64,000 nucleotides of DNA, taken from positions 1 to 64,000 of the forward strand of contig NZ_VFES01000014.1 of assembly GCF_007858185.1 (NCBI RefSeq), written 5' to 3'. Made by a program: the position numbers and the translations under genes. Position 1 is the first letter of the stretch. Each line of letters starts with the position of its first letter. This stretch comes from Pseudomonas grimontii (GTDB lineage Bacteria > Pseudomonadota > Gammaproteobacteria > Pseudomonadales > Pseudomonadaceae). The notes below the pieces were generated by a model. The model was not told the origin of the DNA. It saw only the letters and a program-made list of their open reading frames with translations, and ran no database searches. Of the stretch, positions 7,369-15,198 are shown one piece after another.

Positions 7369-8316
7369 ATGAAATTCGACACGGCCTACAGCCTGAGTCT
7401 CGATGACAAGCTGTCGATCTATGACGTGCGAGACCTGAATTTCGACGAAACCAACACCTTCGACTCCGACAAGGACAGTTTTCTCTGCCCCAACGATGCC
7501 TGTCGCGCTGCCTTCGAAGCAGGCAATGTGCTGAGCACGTTTAACGCCAAGAACGTCAACTACCAACGCACCCCGCATTTCAAAAACACGCCGAGCACCC
7601 GGCATATCGACGGCTGCCGCTATGCCAGTCTCCACAAGAGCGCAGAGGGCGAAAACGGCGATGAGCGTGAGGACAATTTCCCATCGGAATTTGTCCTCAC
7701 CCGCCGTACGTACGAGCGTAAAACCGCAGTGGTCGGCACCGAAGGGTTGGTCCCACAAGATTCAGCGAAAATACCTTCAACCCGCAGCGGCGAATCTGTC
7801 AGTTCGAGCGACACCACCCCGGACAAGACCAGCGTGTTCGCCCACCCGGTCGAGTGCTATGTGTCGAACATCGACGACAAGGAAAAGCTCAAAAGCATGC
7901 CGTTGAAGATCGGCGAGCACACCGCGACTTACTCGACGTTTTTCAAGAAGATCGAATACCTGCAAGACAACAAGGGCCTGATCTACTGGGGCAAGATCAA
8001 AGCGATCAAGGACTACACCAGCAGCTTTCGCATCGACTTCGAAAAGAAGGTGTGGCTCGATAAGAAACCCTACTCGGTCAATGTCTATCTGAGCAAAAAG
8101 CTCATTGAGAACTACCGCAAGCGCAAGGCGTTCCTGGAGCAAATCAAGGCGGCGGTGGACAGTGAGCGGGCGTTGTATTGCTTCTTCTACGGGGTCACGC
8201 CGGAGTTGAAACAGGTGCCCAGCAAGAAAACCCCCGAGCAGACGTTCGGGGTGTTCAGCGCAAATATCGAGAACCTGGATCACCTGATTATTCGTGAGGC
8301 GCCAGGGTTGGAATAG
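7369..8316 (+). CDS. Unknown protein with a CoiA-like Cys/His region
   Basis: A 315-residue soluble protein I cannot name. Residues about 40-85 hold CPNDAC, then YQRTPHFKN and H..GC, a Cys..Cys...HF...H..C arrangement like the zinc ribbon of CoiA-type competence/nuclease-associated proteins. A low-complexity polar linker (about 125-165, rich in Ser, Thr, Asp) follows, then a conserved-looking C-terminal half with many aromatic and Lys residues (YWGKIKAIKDY, FRIDFEKKVWLDKKPYSVNVYLSKK). The start at 7369 has no clear Shine-Dalgarno. It sits in the accessory block between a vapC remnant and a LexA-box gene, a setting shared with many defence or mobile-element proteins, but nothing proves such a role. 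Confidence 0.6.
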   Translation: MKFDTAYSLSLDDKLSIYDVRDLNFDETNTFDSDKDSFLCPNDACRAAFEAGNVLSTFNAKNVNYQRTPHFKNTPSTRHIDGCRYASLHKSAEGENGDEREDNFPSEFVLTRRTYERKTAVVGTEGLVPQDSAKIPSTRSGESVSSSDTTPDKTSVFAHPVECYVSNIDDKEKLKSMPLKIGEHTATYSTFFKKIEYLQDNKGLIYWGKIKAIKDYTSSFRIDFEKKVWLDKKPYSVNVYLSKKLIENYRKRKAFLEQIKAAVDSERALYCFFYGVTPELKQVPSKKTPEQTFGVFSANIENLDHLIIREAPGLE

Positions 8317-8355
8317 TGGGTCGATAAAAATCCAGTTGATGAGCGGTCAAAACAA

Positions 8356-8371
8356 CTGTACAAAAACACAG
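8356..8371 (+). promoter_or_regulatory. LexA (SOS) box
   Basis: CTGTACAAAAACACAG is an exact CTGT-N8-ACAG match to the gamma-proteobacterial LexA box. It is followed at once by TATAAT (8372-8377), a -10-like element, so LexA bound here would block the promoter of the XRE gene at 8411. Confidence 0.75.
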
Positions 8372-8410
8372 TATAATTTGCCCTCCCCCGTCGAACCCTG
8401 GAGAAACCCC

Positions 8411-8791
8411 ATGTCCTCTCTGGCAATGAGCTCTTTCGTAGAACAGCAGATCGTCCTGCACCAATTCACCGCCAAACACAGCGTACAGGCCCGCGCGATG
8501 CTGGGCTGGAGCCGCGAAGAGCTGGCCCGCCAGGCGGGTGTGACGGTGGATGCCATCCAACAGTTTGAAAGCCTGGGCGACGTGGGTGATGAAACCCGCC
8601 TGGCATTGGCGTTTCGATTGGAGGCGCAAGGGCTGGTGTTTTTTCCGGGGTTTGCGCCGGGGTGGGGCATGAGTGTGCGGCGGTTTGACACCGCCCCCGC
8701 CGAACCTGCCGCACACACGATTATTTCGCGGCTGATGGGCTCAACAGCGGCATCAATTGATTCACCAACACCCCAACCGAATGGTGTGTAG
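8411..8791 (+). CDS. Small XRE-like helix-turn-helix protein
   Basis: A 126-residue protein. A helix-turn-helix lies at about residues 28-75 (ARAMLGWSREELARQAGVTVDAIQQFE), of the type seen in XRE / Cro-like regulators. The rest is short, with a Pro/Gly-rich stretch and an Ala/Thr-rich tail. The ATG at 8411 has GGAG nearby. The gene lies directly behind a LexA box, so it should be induced by DNA damage. Its 3' end overlaps the convergent kinase-like gene by 71 nt. Confidence 0.7.
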   Translation: MSSLAMSSFVEQQIVLHQFTAKHSVQARAMLGWSREELARQAGVTVDAIQQFESLGDVGDETRLALAFRLEAQGLVFFPGFAPGWGMSVRRFDTAPAEPAAHTIISRLMGSTAASIDSPTPQPNGV

Positions 8792-9278
8792 AGTCCAAGC
8801 GAATCACCGGACAGGTCAGTGGCACCAACCAGGTTTCATGCCGACGCAGGCTGCGTAGGCTGTGGTTGCCGTTGTCGTAACGAGCGGCCCAAGCCAGGAA
8901 GGCGACGCTGTTTTCGTGGCGACTGCCACCTTCCAGGATTTCATCACCGTAGCGTTGCACTTCCCTCATGCGCAGGCGATGCAGGCGCACTTGCGGGTCG
9001 AGGCGCAGGAACACCACGTGGGTGAACTGCGCGATCATGGGGTCGCCCCAGCCGCACAGTGAACCGGACAGCACCCAGCCTTCCAGGCCGGCGGTCTGTT
9101 CCTGCAGCAGGCGGATGCGTTCATCCTTGGGCCGGGCAACGGTGAAAGGGGCGTCGGTTTGCTGCCAGTAGAAGTAGTCGGTGTCGAAGTAAGCGACGTT
9201 CAGACTTTCTGCCAAGGCCCTGCCCAGAGTGCTGGTGCCCGACCCCGCAGCACCGAGGATATGAATTCTATAGGCCAT
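8721..9278 (-). CDS. P-loop kinase-like protein (adenylate/shikimate kinase fold)
   Basis: A 185-residue protein with an N-terminal Walker A GAAGSGTSTLGRAL (about 6-19), a DTDYFYW segment typical of this kinase group, and LRLDPQVRLHRLRMRE in the lid region. NCBI-style names would be AAA family ATPase or adenylate kinase-like. The Walker A has Thr in place of the usual Lys (GSGTS), so nucleotide binding may be altered. The ATG at 9278 has GGAGGGAA upstream. It runs convergently into the XRE gene. The substrate is unknown. Confidence 0.7.
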   Translation of the reverse strand: MAYRIHILGAAGSGTSTLGRALAESLNVAYFDTDYFYWQQTDAPFTVARPKDERIRLLQEQTAGLEGWVLSGSLCGWGDPMIAQFTHVVFLRLDPQVRLHRLRMREVQRYGDEILEGGSRHENSVAFLAWAARYDNGNHSLRSLRRHETWLVPLTCPVIRLDSTHHSVGVLVNQLMPLLSPSAAK

Positions 9279-9364
9279 GGCTTCCCTCCATGACATTGAG
9301 TGTATCTGTTGAAGGCGTCAGCCCTTGAGTTTGTACACGCCAACGCCAACAACCGCCTGTTAAT

Positions 9365-10864
9365 TCAACGCCCGCTTCTGGAACCTGCCTTCGCGGCCTC
9401 CTCGTAGCCATGGGCAACGGCCAGCAGTGTAGGTTCGGCCCAACGGGCACCAAAAAAATAGGCGCTGGTCGGCAGGCCGCGTTCATCTTTGCCGGAAGGT
9501 ACCGAGATCCCAGGATAACCGGCCGCTGCAACTGCGAAATAGCTGTTCGTTTCAAAGTCCGACACCACGGCATCAAGCTTTTCCCCGTCAATCAGCTCAT
9601 CCACTGTGCTGCGAAAATCCTGGATAAGCTCATTCCATAGCGGCTTGCGCTCCTCGGATGTCAAGGTGGATGCATCGATTTCCTTGAGCAGCGGCTGGTG
9701 GTCGGTGTCGCTGCCATCGCGCTTTTCATTGAACGCGATCAACTCGGAAACTGACTTGACCGGCAACCCAGCGCGCTTGCCCAGGTAATCATTCAACTCA
9801 CTCTTCACATCAGCAAACAACAGCTCACCATAGCGCGATGCATCCGCCAGCCGCACGTTCACCGGTACCAGCACTGCGCCTTGTGCGCGAAGCACCTCAA
9901 GCGTTTTTTGAAATTGAGGGCTATTGTCCACCGGCAGGTTTTCGCCATCCGCGAAAAAGGTCGCGGGATAACCAATACGTTTATCCCTCAAGGCGCCAGG
10001 CTTGAGCAACGCGGTGTAGTCGATGCCTTGGGGGGCATCCACATTGGCTGAATCCTGAGGGTCGCTGCCCGACATGGCGTTGAGCAACAACGCGGCATCA
10101 AACACCGAACGCGTCATCGGCCCTGGCGTGTCCTGTCGATGGCTGGCAGGAATGATGCCGCTGCGGCTCAACAAGCCCACGCTGGGTTTGAAACCGACCA
10201 CCCCGTTAAACGCCGCCGGGACGATGATCGAACCATTGGTTTCGGTGCCGACGGCCAAGGGCGCCAAACCAGCGGCGACCGCTACGGCCGAGCCCGAGCT
10301 TGATCCTCCCACCTGTGCATCCGCTTGATGAGGGTTGAGCGTCTGCCCGCCCCGGTGGCTGAAACCGTCGGGGCCGCCACGAAAGCCAGCCAGTTCGGTC
10401 AGGTTGGTTTTACCCAGGATCACTGCGCCCTGCTGGCGCAGGCGTTCGACGATAAACGCGTCCTTGATCGCAGCTGCCCCCACCAATCCAAAGGCGCCTG
10501 CGCTGGTTTGCTGGGTGTCGCCCGTTTCGATGTTGTCCTTGAGGAGCACGGGAATGCCGTGCAGCGCCCCCCGGACCGTGCCGCTGGCGCGTTCGCGATC
10601 CAGCTCGCGAGCAATCTCCAGCGCTTGAGGGTTGAGTTCGATAATGGCGTTTAATGCCGGGTCGCGTTTACGGATGCGCTCCTGCAGGAAGATGACCAGA
10701 TCTTCCGATGTGAGCCCGCCAGGCCTGGCCATCTGTTCACTGAGCTCGCGAACACTGGCACGTTCCGTTCCCGGCGGAACCGGTTTGGAGGTGTCGGCAG
10801 TCAACTCCATCCAAGACGCCGCGTGACTAACAGCCCTATTCACACCATAACCAATACCAAACAT
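9365..10864 (-). CDS. Amidase signature family hydrolase
   Basis: A 499-residue amidase. The Ser-cisSer-Lys catalytic set is visible: Lys in PVLLKDNI (about residue 103), GGSSSGSAVAVAAG, and the nucleophile region GTETNGSIIVPAAFNGVVGFKPS. These enzymes hydrolyse amides, such as peptide-amide or aryl-amide substrates, to carboxylates and ammonia. I chose the ATG at 10864, preceded by GAGGTGG, rather than the frame-open site at 10963. The N terminus (MFGIGYGVNRAV) is short and not a clear signal peptide. It follows, 100 nt downstream, a truncated relative of its own C-terminal half. Confidence 0.88.
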   Translation of the reverse strand: MFGIGYGVNRAVSHAASWMELTADTSKPVPPGTERASVRELSEQMARPGGLTSEDLVIFLQERIRKRDPALNAIIELNPQALEIARELDRERASGTVRGALHGIPVLLKDNIETGDTQQTSAGAFGLVGAAAIKDAFIVERLRQQGAVILGKTNLTELAGFRGGPDGFSHRGGQTLNPHQADAQVGGSSSGSAVAVAAGLAPLAVGTETNGSIIVPAAFNGVVGFKPSVGLLSRSGIIPASHRQDTPGPMTRSVFDAALLLNAMSGSDPQDSANVDAPQGIDYTALLKPGALRDKRIGYPATFFADGENLPVDNSPQFQKTLEVLRAQGAVLVPVNVRLADASRYGELLFADVKSELNDYLGKRAGLPVKSVSELIAFNEKRDGSDTDHQPLLKEIDASTLTSEERKPLWNELIQDFRSTVDELIDGEKLDAVVSDFETNSYFAVAAAGYPGISVPSGKDERGLPTSAYFFGARWAEPTLLAVAHGYEEAAKAGSRSGR

Positions 10865-10964
10865 GAACCACCTCGGGGAAGAGTAAGAAATGACGAAGGA
10901 CCACCGTTGAGCCGGGCGCCAGTCTAAAAACTTCCCTCCCCCCCGCCAGCAAGACGTCGGCAAT

Positions 10965-11750
10965 TCAACGCGTAGGATTGTTCAACACCCCAGGTAGCCC
11001 ATGCTGTGCATTCTCCAGGCAACAAGCATTGCGATACCCCTGTGCCAGCGCCGCCAACGATTCCTTCGACCATCGCGCACCGTAGAACCACAATGTCGCG
11101 CCGCCATCGAGCGCCTCGGCAAATCTCGGGTAACCACTCCAGCACGCACCATGGAACGCAGCACTTTGACTATCGGATACCAGGGCATCCAGCCGGTGCT
11201 CATTCACAAGTTCATCGATTTCATTATGAGTGCGCAGGTTGAACGTGAGGGTGTCGTCGACACGTTGCGCCGGCACGGGTAACAGCTGCGCCCCGGCACG
11301 GCGCAGAACGTCCAGCGCTCGCATGAAAGGCGCACGGTGTTCAATCGGTTCGTGACCATCGCCACGTCCATATCGGTCGGCATACCCCACGCGCGTGCCG
11401 GCCAACGCTTGCATGGCGGTAAAGGTGCTGTTGCTCTGCACCAGCGGCACCTCCACCATCACCGGGCCCTCTGGGTCGATGCCGCTCAAGGCAATCAGCG
11501 TCAACGAGGGATCACGCATGGGTTTAATGGGCAGTGCCGGTACGTTATACCCGGGGATCAGGACCCCACCCTTGGGGTGGATTTGAGGGTGGGGATCGAC
11601 ATCAAACGCGATACTGCGGGGAGGCGCTTGATCGGCGGAAGGACGGGGACACGCAGGCGCCAGACCGGTCATATCCAAGAGCGGAGACAGCGGCTGGCCC
11701 ACCAGGCAAACAGCATTCACCCGCGAAAACTTTCTGCATTTGTTGTCCAT
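10965..11750 (-). CDS. Amidase-like protein lacking the catalytic region
   Basis: A 261-residue protein. From about residue 85 onward it aligns by eye with the C-terminal half of the neighbouring amidase: RVGYADRYG / RIGYPATFF, FMRALDVLRRAGAQLLPV / FQKTLEVLRAQGAVLVPV, LDALVSDSQ / LDAVVSDFE, and FYGARWSKESLAALAQGY / FFGARWAEPTLLAVAHGY. The Ser-Ser-Lys catalytic section is absent, and the first 60 residues match nothing I know. It is either a decayed tandem duplicate or a non-catalytic partner of the amidase. The ribosome site is weak. Confidence 0.6.
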   Translation of the reverse strand: MDNKCRKFSRVNAVCLVGQPLSPLLDMTGLAPACPRPSADQAPPRSIAFDVDPHPQIHPKGGVLIPGYNVPALPIKPMRDPSLTLIALSGIDPEGPVMVEVPLVQSNSTFTAMQALAGTRVGYADRYGRGDGHEPIEHRAPFMRALDVLRRAGAQLLPVPAQRVDDTLTFNLRTHNEIDELVNEHRLDALVSDSQSAAFHGACWSGYPRFAEALDGGATLWFYGARWSKESLAALAQGYRNACCLENAQHGLPGVLNNPTR

Positions 11751-11857
11751 CAGAACGCGCCCCCCGAAATTATTGTCCAGGGATCATCGCATCCTCGCCG
11801 AGGCCTGTCGTAGACCTGAAACAGCTTGAAAACTCCTTTTCCGGCGCCTCTGCGCCA

Positions 11858-12916
11858 TCAGCTCACAAGGTGCTCTTGCGCACATTGGATTTCCACCTCC
11901 AGCCACCATGCATATCCACGCTCCGGCTGGTTCAAACTGAACGCCTGGCCCATCGGCGGTGTGGTGATCGACACATTGCGCTCCCACGCCAGCGCCATGA
12001 TCCGGTCAAAAGGTTCGTGCCAGGCGTGGAACGCCAGGTCGAACGTGCCGTTATGGATCGGCAGCAGCCAACGGCCCTTAAGGTCGATATGTGCTTGCAG
12101 GGTTTGCTCCGGTTGCATATGCACATGGGGCCAGTCAACGTTGTAAGCGCCGGTTTCCATCAACGTCAGATCGAACGGGCCGTACTGTTCGCCGATGCGT
12201 TTAAAGCCGTCGAAATAGCCGGTGTCACCGCTGAAAAAGATCCGCCGCGCGCCGTCGATCATCACCCAGGAACACCATAGGGTCTGGTTGGCATCAAACA
12301 GGCCACGCCCGGAAAAGTGCTGCGCCGGCGTGGCGACAAAGCGAATGCCATCTACCTCGGTGCCCTGCCACCAATCCAGTTGCCGCACCTTGCTGGCGTC
12401 GACACCCCACTTGACCAGAATGTCGCCCACGCCCAGCGGCGCGAGAAAGTAACGGGTCTTGTCGGCCAGTTGCACGACAGCCTTACGGTCAAGATGGTCG
12501 TAGTGGTTGTGGGAAAGAATCACCGCCTCCAGGGGCGGCAGCTCTTCAAGACTGATAGGCGGCTGATGGAAACGCTTGGGGCCAGCCCAACTGAACGGCG
12601 AAGCGCGCTCGGCGAACACCGGGTCGGTCAGCCAGAACTTGCCGCGCATTTTCAGCAACACGGTGGAATGCCCCAGGCGGAACACGCTGTGATCAGGCGC
12701 CGCCAGCAACTGCTCGCGGGTCAGCGGTTGCACCGGGATCTGCCCCACCGGCCGCGTACTGCGTGGCTTGTTGAACAGCATGTTCCAGAAGATACGCAAG
12801 GTCTTGCCAAAGCCACCGTGCTGTACGGGGGCGTCGTTGCTGAAGCTCCCCAGGTCCTGCTCGGCAGGCTTGGGCGCCGCAGGCGAAGACTTGAGGCGGG
12901 TTGAGATCGTGGCCAT
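11858..12916 (-). CDS. MBL-fold metallo-hydrolase, NAPE-PLD/UlaG-like
   Basis: A 352-residue metallo-beta-lactamase-fold hydrolase. The metal-binding motif SHNHYDHLD (about 150-158) is followed by further ligands in PAQHFSGRG, FSGDTGY and LLPIHNGTFDL. The order and the FRLGHSTVLLKM...WLTDPVF start resemble N-acyl-phosphatidylethanolamine phospholipase D and outer-membrane-associated MBL relatives. There is no clear signal peptide, though a hydrophobic stretch lies at about 40-50. It is divergent from a TetR gene with a palindrome between them, so that regulator probably controls it. Confidence 0.82.
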   Translation of the reverse strand: MATISTRLKSSPAAPKPAEQDLGSFSNDAPVQHGGFGKTLRIFWNMLFNKPRSTRPVGQIPVQPLTREQLLAAPDHSVFRLGHSTVLLKMRGKFWLTDPVFAERASPFSWAGPKRFHQPPISLEELPPLEAVILSHNHYDHLDRKAVVQLADKTRYFLAPLGVGDILVKWGVDASKVRQLDWWQGTEVDGIRFVATPAQHFSGRGLFDANQTLWCSWVMIDGARRIFFSGDTGYFDGFKRIGEQYGPFDLTLMETGAYNVDWPHVHMQPEQTLQAHIDLKGRWLLPIHNGTFDLAFHAWHEPFDRIMALAWERNVSITTPPMGQAFSLNQPERGYAWWLEVEIQCAQEHLVS

Positions 12917-12948
12917 TACCGAGTGACTCCTACGGTCCGCTCATAAGT

Positions 12949-13011
12949 TACACTGCACAGTGTAGTTTCAAGATTGCAACAAAATCCGCAGCAAGTAAAC
13001 TACCCGGTGTA
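12949..13011. promoter_or_regulatory. Likely TetR operators between the MBL and tetR genes
   Basis: TACACTG and CAGTGTA form a 7-bp perfect inverted repeat around a 2-nt centre at 12949-12964. A degenerate second copy, TACCCGGTGTA, lies at 13001-13011. Both lie in the 122-nt gap between the divergent MBL and TetR genes, the usual place for a TetR-family operator that controls both promoters. Confidence 0.6.
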
Positions 13012-13038
13012 ATTTCCCTTCCAGAGCCGAACGCACCC

Positions 13039-13665
13039 ATGACTGCCCCTCAACGCCTCACCGACCGCAAACGCGAAGCCATCGTAGCAGCGGCTATCGC
13101 CGAGTTTCGGGCCAACGGTTTCGAGGTCACCAGCATGGACAAGATCGCCGCCACCGCCGGGGTTTCAAAGCGCACGGTGTACAACCATTTCCCCAGCAAG
13201 GAAGAATTGTTCGCCGAAATCCTCCATCAGCTCTGGGCCAGCAGCGTTGCGCAACTCGACGTCAGCTACACCCGCGAGCGCCCCCTGCGCGAACAATTGC
13301 GCGGGTTGCTGGAAGCGAAGATGAAGATGATGGCGGACGCCAACTTCCTCGACCTGGCACGGGTGGCCATCGCCGCCACCATCCATTCGCCGGAACGCGC
13401 GCAAGACATGGTCAACCGCCTGAGCCAGCGCGAAGAAGGCTTTACCCAGTGGGTACGCGCCGCCCAGGAAGACGGCCGCCTCTCCTGCACCGACCCGGCG
13501 TTTGCCGCCCACCAGATCCAAAGCCTGCTCAAGGCCTTCGCGTTCTGGCCGCAGATTACCCTTGGCCAGCCCACCCTCGACGCCACCCAACAGGCCAACG
13601 TCATTGAGTCAGCCATCGACCTGTTCCTTGCCGGCTACGAAGTCCGCGCCCCCCTCGCCCGGTAG
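13039..13665 (+). CDS. TetR/AcrR family transcriptional regulator
   Basis: A 208-residue repressor. The N-terminal TetR helix-turn-helix covers about residues 10-55 (REAIVAAAIAEFRANGF, MDKIAATAGVSKRTVYNHFPSKEELF). The C-terminal region fits the AefR-like TetR_C domain and should bind a ligand. The ATG at 13039 fits the first conserved helix; the open frame to 12901 runs into the promoter region and is not used. Its likely targets are its own promoter and the divergent MBL-fold hydrolase. Confidence 0.9.
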   Translation: MTAPQRLTDRKREAIVAAAIAEFRANGFEVTSMDKIAATAGVSKRTVYNHFPSKEELFAEILHQLWASSVAQLDVSYTRERPLREQLRGLLEAKMKMMADANFLDLARVAIAATIHSPERAQDMVNRLSQREEGFTQWVRAAQEDGRLSCTDPAFAAHQIQSLLKAFAFWPQITLGQPTLDATQQANVIESAIDLFLAGYEVRAPLAR

Positions 13666-13678
13666 AAAGCATTGCAGG

Positions 13679-13700
13679 AGCGACATTCCTGGTCGCTTTT
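13679..13700 (+). terminator. Weak terminator after tetR
   Basis: AGCGAC / GTCGCT stem with a 7-nt loop followed by TTTT, 14 nt after the tetR stop. Confidence 0.5.
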
Positions 13701-13855
13701 GACGCATTCGCCCTCTGTTTTGCGCAAATGGCCTGGAAGGCCACTGATTATTCCCACGCGAATAACTGACAATATTCACAGGTCTTATCCGATCAACGGT
13801 TGATCCAGCCGATCCGCGCCGTCGCATATGTGAAAAACAGCTCAACCAGGAATTT

Positions 13856-14914
13856 ATGGAAAACAGACGAGGCAAAGGGCTCTCATTTGCCAGGCGTATT
13901 TATCAGCCACGGATCATCGGCCTGGGTGTCGGCAGCATCAGCGTCACCGGCGCCTTGTACCCACTCGCCATGCCGGGCTGGGTCTGGGCGTTGTTGCTGC
14001 TTAATGGGTTTGCCTGGGCGCATCTGGCCTACCAGTTGTCGACCCGCTCGCAGTTCCCTTACCAGGCGGAACAGCGCAACTTCCTGTATGACTCGGTATT
14101 CGGCGGGTTCTGGGCAGCCGCCGCACAGTTCACGCCGCTGACGGCCGTGACCATCCTATCGATGATGACCATGAACAACGTCGCCGCCGGCGGCAGGCGC
14201 CTGTTCCTGCGCGGCTTGCTCGCACAAGGGCTGGGGGTCGGCGTGGCGTGGGCGCTGTTCGGTATCAAGTTCAACCCCGAGGTCAGCCTGCTGCAGGTCT
14301 ACACCTGCCTGCCCATGCTGACCCTATACCCCATGGCCATCGGCATGGTTTGTTATCAACTGGCGATCAAGCTGTCGGAACATAAACGCGCCCTCAGTGC
14401 CCTGAGTCGCACCGACAGCCTCACCGGCCTGCTCAACCACGGCTCGTGGAAAGACCTGCTGCACCTCAAGTTCCACAAGTGCCAGCAGCAGCAAAGCCAC
14501 GCCACCATCGCGTTGATCGATATTGATCACTTCAAGCAGATCAACGATACCCATGGCCACATTGTCGGCGACACGGTGCTGCGGCAACTGAGCCTGGAAC
14601 TGCGGCGCAACCTGCGGGAAAACGACTTGGCCGGGCGTTACGGGGGCGATGAGTTCTGTGTGATTCTTCCGCAAATGCCTCTGGAGCAAGCGGCCAAGAT
14701 CATGGAGCAGATGCGCGAAACATTCGGCGATTACCGCCCCCCGCAAATACCGGAACTGCGCGTCAGCCTGAGCATCGGTTTGGCGGACTTCCAGCCCCGC
14801 TTCACCGACGCGGCCATGTGGCTGAACGCAGCTGACCGAGCGCTCTATGCAGCCAAGGACACCGGGCGTAATCGAGTCAATGTCAGTGACGACCGGATCG
14901 CCTGTTCCGCCTGA
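13856..14914 (+). CDS. Membrane-bound diguanylate cyclase (MASE2-GGDEF)
   Basis: A 352-residue inner-membrane enzyme that makes cyclic di-GMP from GTP. The N-terminal MASE2-like sensor (about 15-175) has several membrane segments, including ITGALYPLAMPGWVWALLLL-like and LLQVYTCLPMLTLYPMAIGM stretches. The GGDEF domain (about 180-345) has DSLTGLLNHGSW, LIDIDHFKQINDTHGH and an intact RYGGDEF active site. An RxxD inhibitory site (REND) sits five residues before it, so product inhibition is expected. This architecture is that of AdrA/DgcC-type cyclases, which promote biofilm matrix production. The start at 13856 (ATGGAAAACAGACG) follows CCAGGAATTT. Confidence 0.92.
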   Translation: MENRRGKGLSFARRIYQPRIIGLGVGSISVTGALYPLAMPGWVWALLLLNGFAWAHLAYQLSTRSQFPYQAEQRNFLYDSVFGGFWAAAAQFTPLTAVTILSMMTMNNVAAGGRRLFLRGLLAQGLGVGVAWALFGIKFNPEVSLLQVYTCLPMLTLYPMAIGMVCYQLAIKLSEHKRALSALSRTDSLTGLLNHGSWKDLLHLKFHKCQQQQSHATIALIDIDHFKQINDTHGHIVGDTVLRQLSLELRRNLRENDLAGRYGGDEFCVILPQMPLEQAAKIMEQMRETFGDYRPPQIPELRVSLSIGLADFQPRFTDAAMWLNAADRALYAAKDTGRNRVNVSDDRIACSA

Positions 14915-15065
14915 AATCGCCCCACGACACCTCGTCTGAATCTTCCGTCCAACGCCCTGGGCGATAGCATAAAGCCTCCACTGGTCGCCTACCCAAAAAT
15001 GGTCCTGCTCCTGGGGCGAACTTCTTGTCAGGCTGATCACTCTTAACCCGTTGTTCCACCCCCGC

Positions 15066-15087
15066 TGTCAGCACAAGGAGGCTGACA
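15066..15087 (+). promoter_or_regulatory. Probable RsmA/RsmE (CsrA) binding hairpin over a ribosome site
   Basis: Perfect 7-bp arms TGTCAGC and GCTGACA enclose the 8-nt loop ACAAGGAG and end directly at an ATG (15088). The loop carries ACAAGGA, which matches the CsrA/RsmA consensus ACA(R)GGA displayed in a hairpin loop, and the same bases form the Shine-Dalgarno. This is the textbook layout for Rsm-mediated translational repression. Confidence 0.65.
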
Positions 15088-15198
15088 ATGAGCACGTCAA
15101 CCGTACGGCGAATGCCTTACGGGGGCAGGCGCACATACATGGACACTCCCAGACGCATGCTTGCCCGAGCACCCGAACATGCTATTCAACGCCCATAA
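15088..15198 (+). CDS. Candidate 36-residue leader peptide before the chemoreceptor gene
   Basis: The ATG at 15088 has an excellent AAGGAGG site seven nt upstream and opens a 36-codon frame ([13 protein letters not shown]...HAIQRP) ending at TAA 15196-15198. The product is Arg-rich and has no recognised domain. The frame overlaps the start of the chemoreceptor gene (ATG 15179) by 20 nt in another frame. The receptor's own ATG has only a poor ribosome site, so translation of the short frame could be coupled to it. Confidence 0.45.
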   Translation: MSTSTVRRMPYGGRRTYMDTPRRMLARAPEHAIQRP

